NCBI GenBank assembly: GCA_026647215.1
Contig: JAPKHC010000021.1
Span: forward strand, 124,001-188,000
Length of the DNA stretch: 64,000 nucleotides
Source of the DNA: F1-120-MAGs118 sp013360535
Lineage (GTDB): Bacteria > Planctomycetota > UBA1135 > GCA-002686595
Direction of reading: 5' to 3'
Shown here in pieces: positions 62,505 through 64,000 of this stretch; the first letter of the stretch is position 1; each line of letters opens with the position of its first letter. The notes beneath the pieces were generated by a model. It was not told where the DNA came from, made no database searches, and was given only the letters and a program-made list of their open reading frames with translations. Both the position numbers and the translations under genes were made by a program.

Positions 62505-63692
62505 ATGAGCGAGATCGTCATCATCGGAGGCTGCGGGCACGTCGGGCTTCCGCTCGGGCTCGCGCTCGCGCGCGCGGGGCACCGCGTGGTCGGGCTCGAC
62601 ATCGACGCCACGAAGGTCGCCGAGACGAACGCGGGGCGCATGCCGTTCGTCGACAAGGGCGCGGATCAGCTGCTGCCGAAGGTGCTCGCCGACGGCTCGT
62701 TCCGTTGCACGACGGACAAGGGTTGCCTCGAGCAGGCCGAGATCGTCATCACGGTCATCGGCACGCCGCTCGACGAGCACCTGAACCCGCGCTTCGAGGT
62801 CTACGACGACCTGATCGCGGCCGACCGCACGTTCCTGCGCAAGGGGCAGCTGCTCGTGCTGCGCAGCACGGTCTATCCGGGGACGACCGAGCGCATCGCG
62901 GCGGCGCTCGTGCGCGAAGGCATCGAGGTCGACGTCGCGTTCTGTCCGGAGCGCGTGGCGGAAGGCGTGGCGCTCGAGGAGATTTCGACGCTGCCGCAGA
63001 TCGTGTCGGGCACGAGCGAACGGGCGCGCGCGCGCGCGGCGCAGCTCTTCCGCACGCTGACCTCCGACGTGATCGAGATGGCGCCGCTCGCCGCCGAACT
63101 GACCAAGCTCTTCAACAACACGTGGCGTTACATCCAGTTCGCGACGGCGAACCAGTTCTACATGATCGCCAACGAGTACGGACTCGACTTCTACGAGATC
63201 CACCGGGCGATGACGGAGAAGTACCCGCGCGCCAAGGCCTTCCCCAAGGCCGGTTTCGCCGCGGGGCCGTGCCTGTTCAAGGACACGATGCAGATCGCGT
63301 CGTTCCACAACAACGCGTTCTTCCTCGGCCACTCGGCGATGCTCGTGAACGAGGGCCTGCCGAACTACGTCGTGCGGCGCGCGCTGCTGCGCTGGCCGCT
63401 GCGCGACATGACCGTCGGCGTCATCGGCATGGCTTTCAAGGGCGACAGCGACGACCCGCGCGAGTCGCTCTCCTACAAGCTGAAGAAGATCCTCGAGCGC
63501 GAATGCCGCGAGGTGCTCTGCAGCGACCCGTTCGTCGTCGACGAGCGGTTCGTGCCGTTCGAGGAGGCGGTCGAGCGCTGCGACCTGCTGTTCGTCGGCA
63601 CGCCCCACACCGAATACCGTTCGGCCGACTTCAAGGGCAAGACGGTCGTCGACATCTGGAACATCACGAAGGTCGGAATCTCCGTCGTATGA
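62505..63692 (+). CDS. nucleotide-sugar 6-dehydrogenase (UDP-glucose/UDP-ManNAc type)
   Basis: 395 residues. N-terminal NAD-binding Rossmann motif GGCGHVGLPLG, catalytic Cys in AGPCLFKDT (near residue 261), substrate-binding LFNNTWRYIQFATANQFYMI, and C-terminal GMAFKGDSDDPRES. The family oxidises UDP-glucose, GDP-mannose or UDP-ManNAc at C6 to a uronic acid with two NAD+; the AGPCLFKD form is common in WecC-like members. Polysaccharide biosynthesis is the likely context, because an epimerase follows with ATGA overlap. Its promoter may use TAGGATAAT at 62485-62493, just upstream of the start. Confidence 0.92.
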   Translation: MSEIVIIGGCGHVGLPLGLALARAGHRVVGLDIDATKVAETNAGRMPFVDKGADQLLPKVLADGSFRCTTDKGCLEQAEIVITVIGTPLDEHLNPRFEVYDDLIAADRTFLRKGQLLVLRSTVYPGTTERIAAALVREGIEVDVAFCPERVAEGVALEEISTLPQIVSGTSERARARAAQLFRTLTSDVIEMAPLAAELTKLFNNTWRYIQFATANQFYMIANEYGLDFYEIHRAMTEKYPRAKAFPKAGFAAGPCLFKDTMQIASFHNNAFFLGHSAMLVNEGLPNYVVRRALLRWPLRDMTVGVIGMAFKGDSDDPRESLSYKLKKILERECREVLCSDPFVVDERFVPFEEAVERCDLLFVGTPHTEYRSADFKGKTVVDIWNITKVGISVV

Positions 63693-64000
63693 AGGTCCTC
63701 GTCACCGGCTCCAACGGTTTCATCTGCGGTTACCTCGTCGAGGAGCTGCTCGCGCAAGGCCACACGGTCGTCGGCCTCGACAACTTCTCGAAGTACGGTC
63801 GCGTCACGAAGAGCTACGACCGCCACGAGCGCTTCCTGCTCGTCGAGGGCGATGCGAAGGACTCCGGCCTGCTCAAGGGCCTGCTCGCCGACTGCGACCA
63901 CTTCGTCGCGGCGGCGGCGATGATCGGCGGCATCTCGTACTTCCACACGTACGCCTACGACCTGATCGCCGAGAACGAGCGCATCGTCGCCGCCGCCTAC
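63689..64000 (+). CDS. NAD-dependent epimerase/dehydratase (3' truncated by the window)
   Basis: The first 104 residues of an extended short-chain dehydrogenase. ATG 63689 overlaps the stop of the dehydrogenase gene (ATGA). The Rossmann start is KVLVTGSNGFICGYLVEELL with GxxGxxxG-like spacing, then VVGLDNFSKYGR (NAD-ribose Asp), and AAAAMIGGISYFHTYAYDLI, where family members read AAxIGG(I)S. This start is typical of UDP-sugar epimerases and dehydratases. With the preceding dehydrogenase it suggests synthesis of an activated uronic acid or modified sugar for exopolysaccharide. Confidence 0.9.
   Translation, partial: MKVLVTGSNGFICGYLVEELLAQGHTVVGLDNFSKYGRVTKSYDRHERFLLVEGDAKDSGLLKGLLADCDHFVAAAAMIGGISYFHTYAYDLIAENERIVAAAY

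Overview
The window is strongly GC-rich DNA in which nearly every codon ends in G or C. It most likely comes from a marine-type planctomycete (Planctomycetota). The pointers are an ECF sigma factor followed by a Ser/Thr kinase fused to a formylglycine-generating-enzyme-like domain, large secreted FG-GAP and beta-propeller proteins, a serine hydrolase fused to a GH171 (NamZ-type) muramidase, and a Cys-containing C-terminal domain that ends five unrelated secreted proteins. Assignment to a genus is not possible from sequence reading alone.

Layout. 1-5.4 kb: end of a FliA/WhiG-type sigma factor, then birA, rph, the hydrolase/muramidase fusion, a zinc-ribbon membrane protein and rdgB. 5.5-13.9 kb: four tandem paralogous FG-GAP proteins. 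14.0-15.8 kb: lepA. 15.8-19.2 kb: two small exported proteins and a P-domain protein. 19.1-23.4 kb: cobalamin adenosyltransferase, M1 aminopeptidase, TrmJ-like methyltransferase, Thr/Ser dehydratase. 23.5-26.7 kb: a disrupted speA and two unknown genes. 26.7-29.2 kb: secreted protein, mutM, DUF983 protein. 29.2-32.0 kb: a translationally coupled NitT/TauT-type ABC transporter whose binding-protein gene has an in-frame TGA. 32.3-35.2 kb: small and secreted proteins. 35.3-42.3 kb: a ferredoxin-NrfD fusion and a molybdopterin oxidoreductase, with an opposite-strand secreted-protein gene between them. 42.2-51.1 kb: endonuclease/phosphatase-family lipoprotein and several exported proteins of unknown role (SurA/PpiC-like, HEAT-like, degenerate gluzincin-like). 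51.2-54.6 kb: B12-binding radical SAM enzyme, a DUF433 antitoxin with a frameshifted toxin, ECF sigma factor. 54.7-58.8 kb: the kinase and a remnant nucleotidyltransferase pair. 58.8-64 kb: beta-helix secreted protein, GH29 fucosidase, VOC protein, nucleotide-sugar dehydrogenase and a cut-off epimerase.

Most notable signals. (1) Codon 65 of the ABC binding protein is TGA where I recall the family having Cys (VT-C-HLTC), and a 7-bp hairpin with a G-containing loop starts 15 nt downstream, so this is a selenocysteine candidate. (2) Two long, nearly perfect palindromes share a core but have different, still self-complementary outer arms, and both lie between divergent start codons. (3) Several coding sequences are disrupted (speA, toxin, nucleotidyltransferase). 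These could be real decay or sequence errors, and they weaken the selenocysteine reading until checked.
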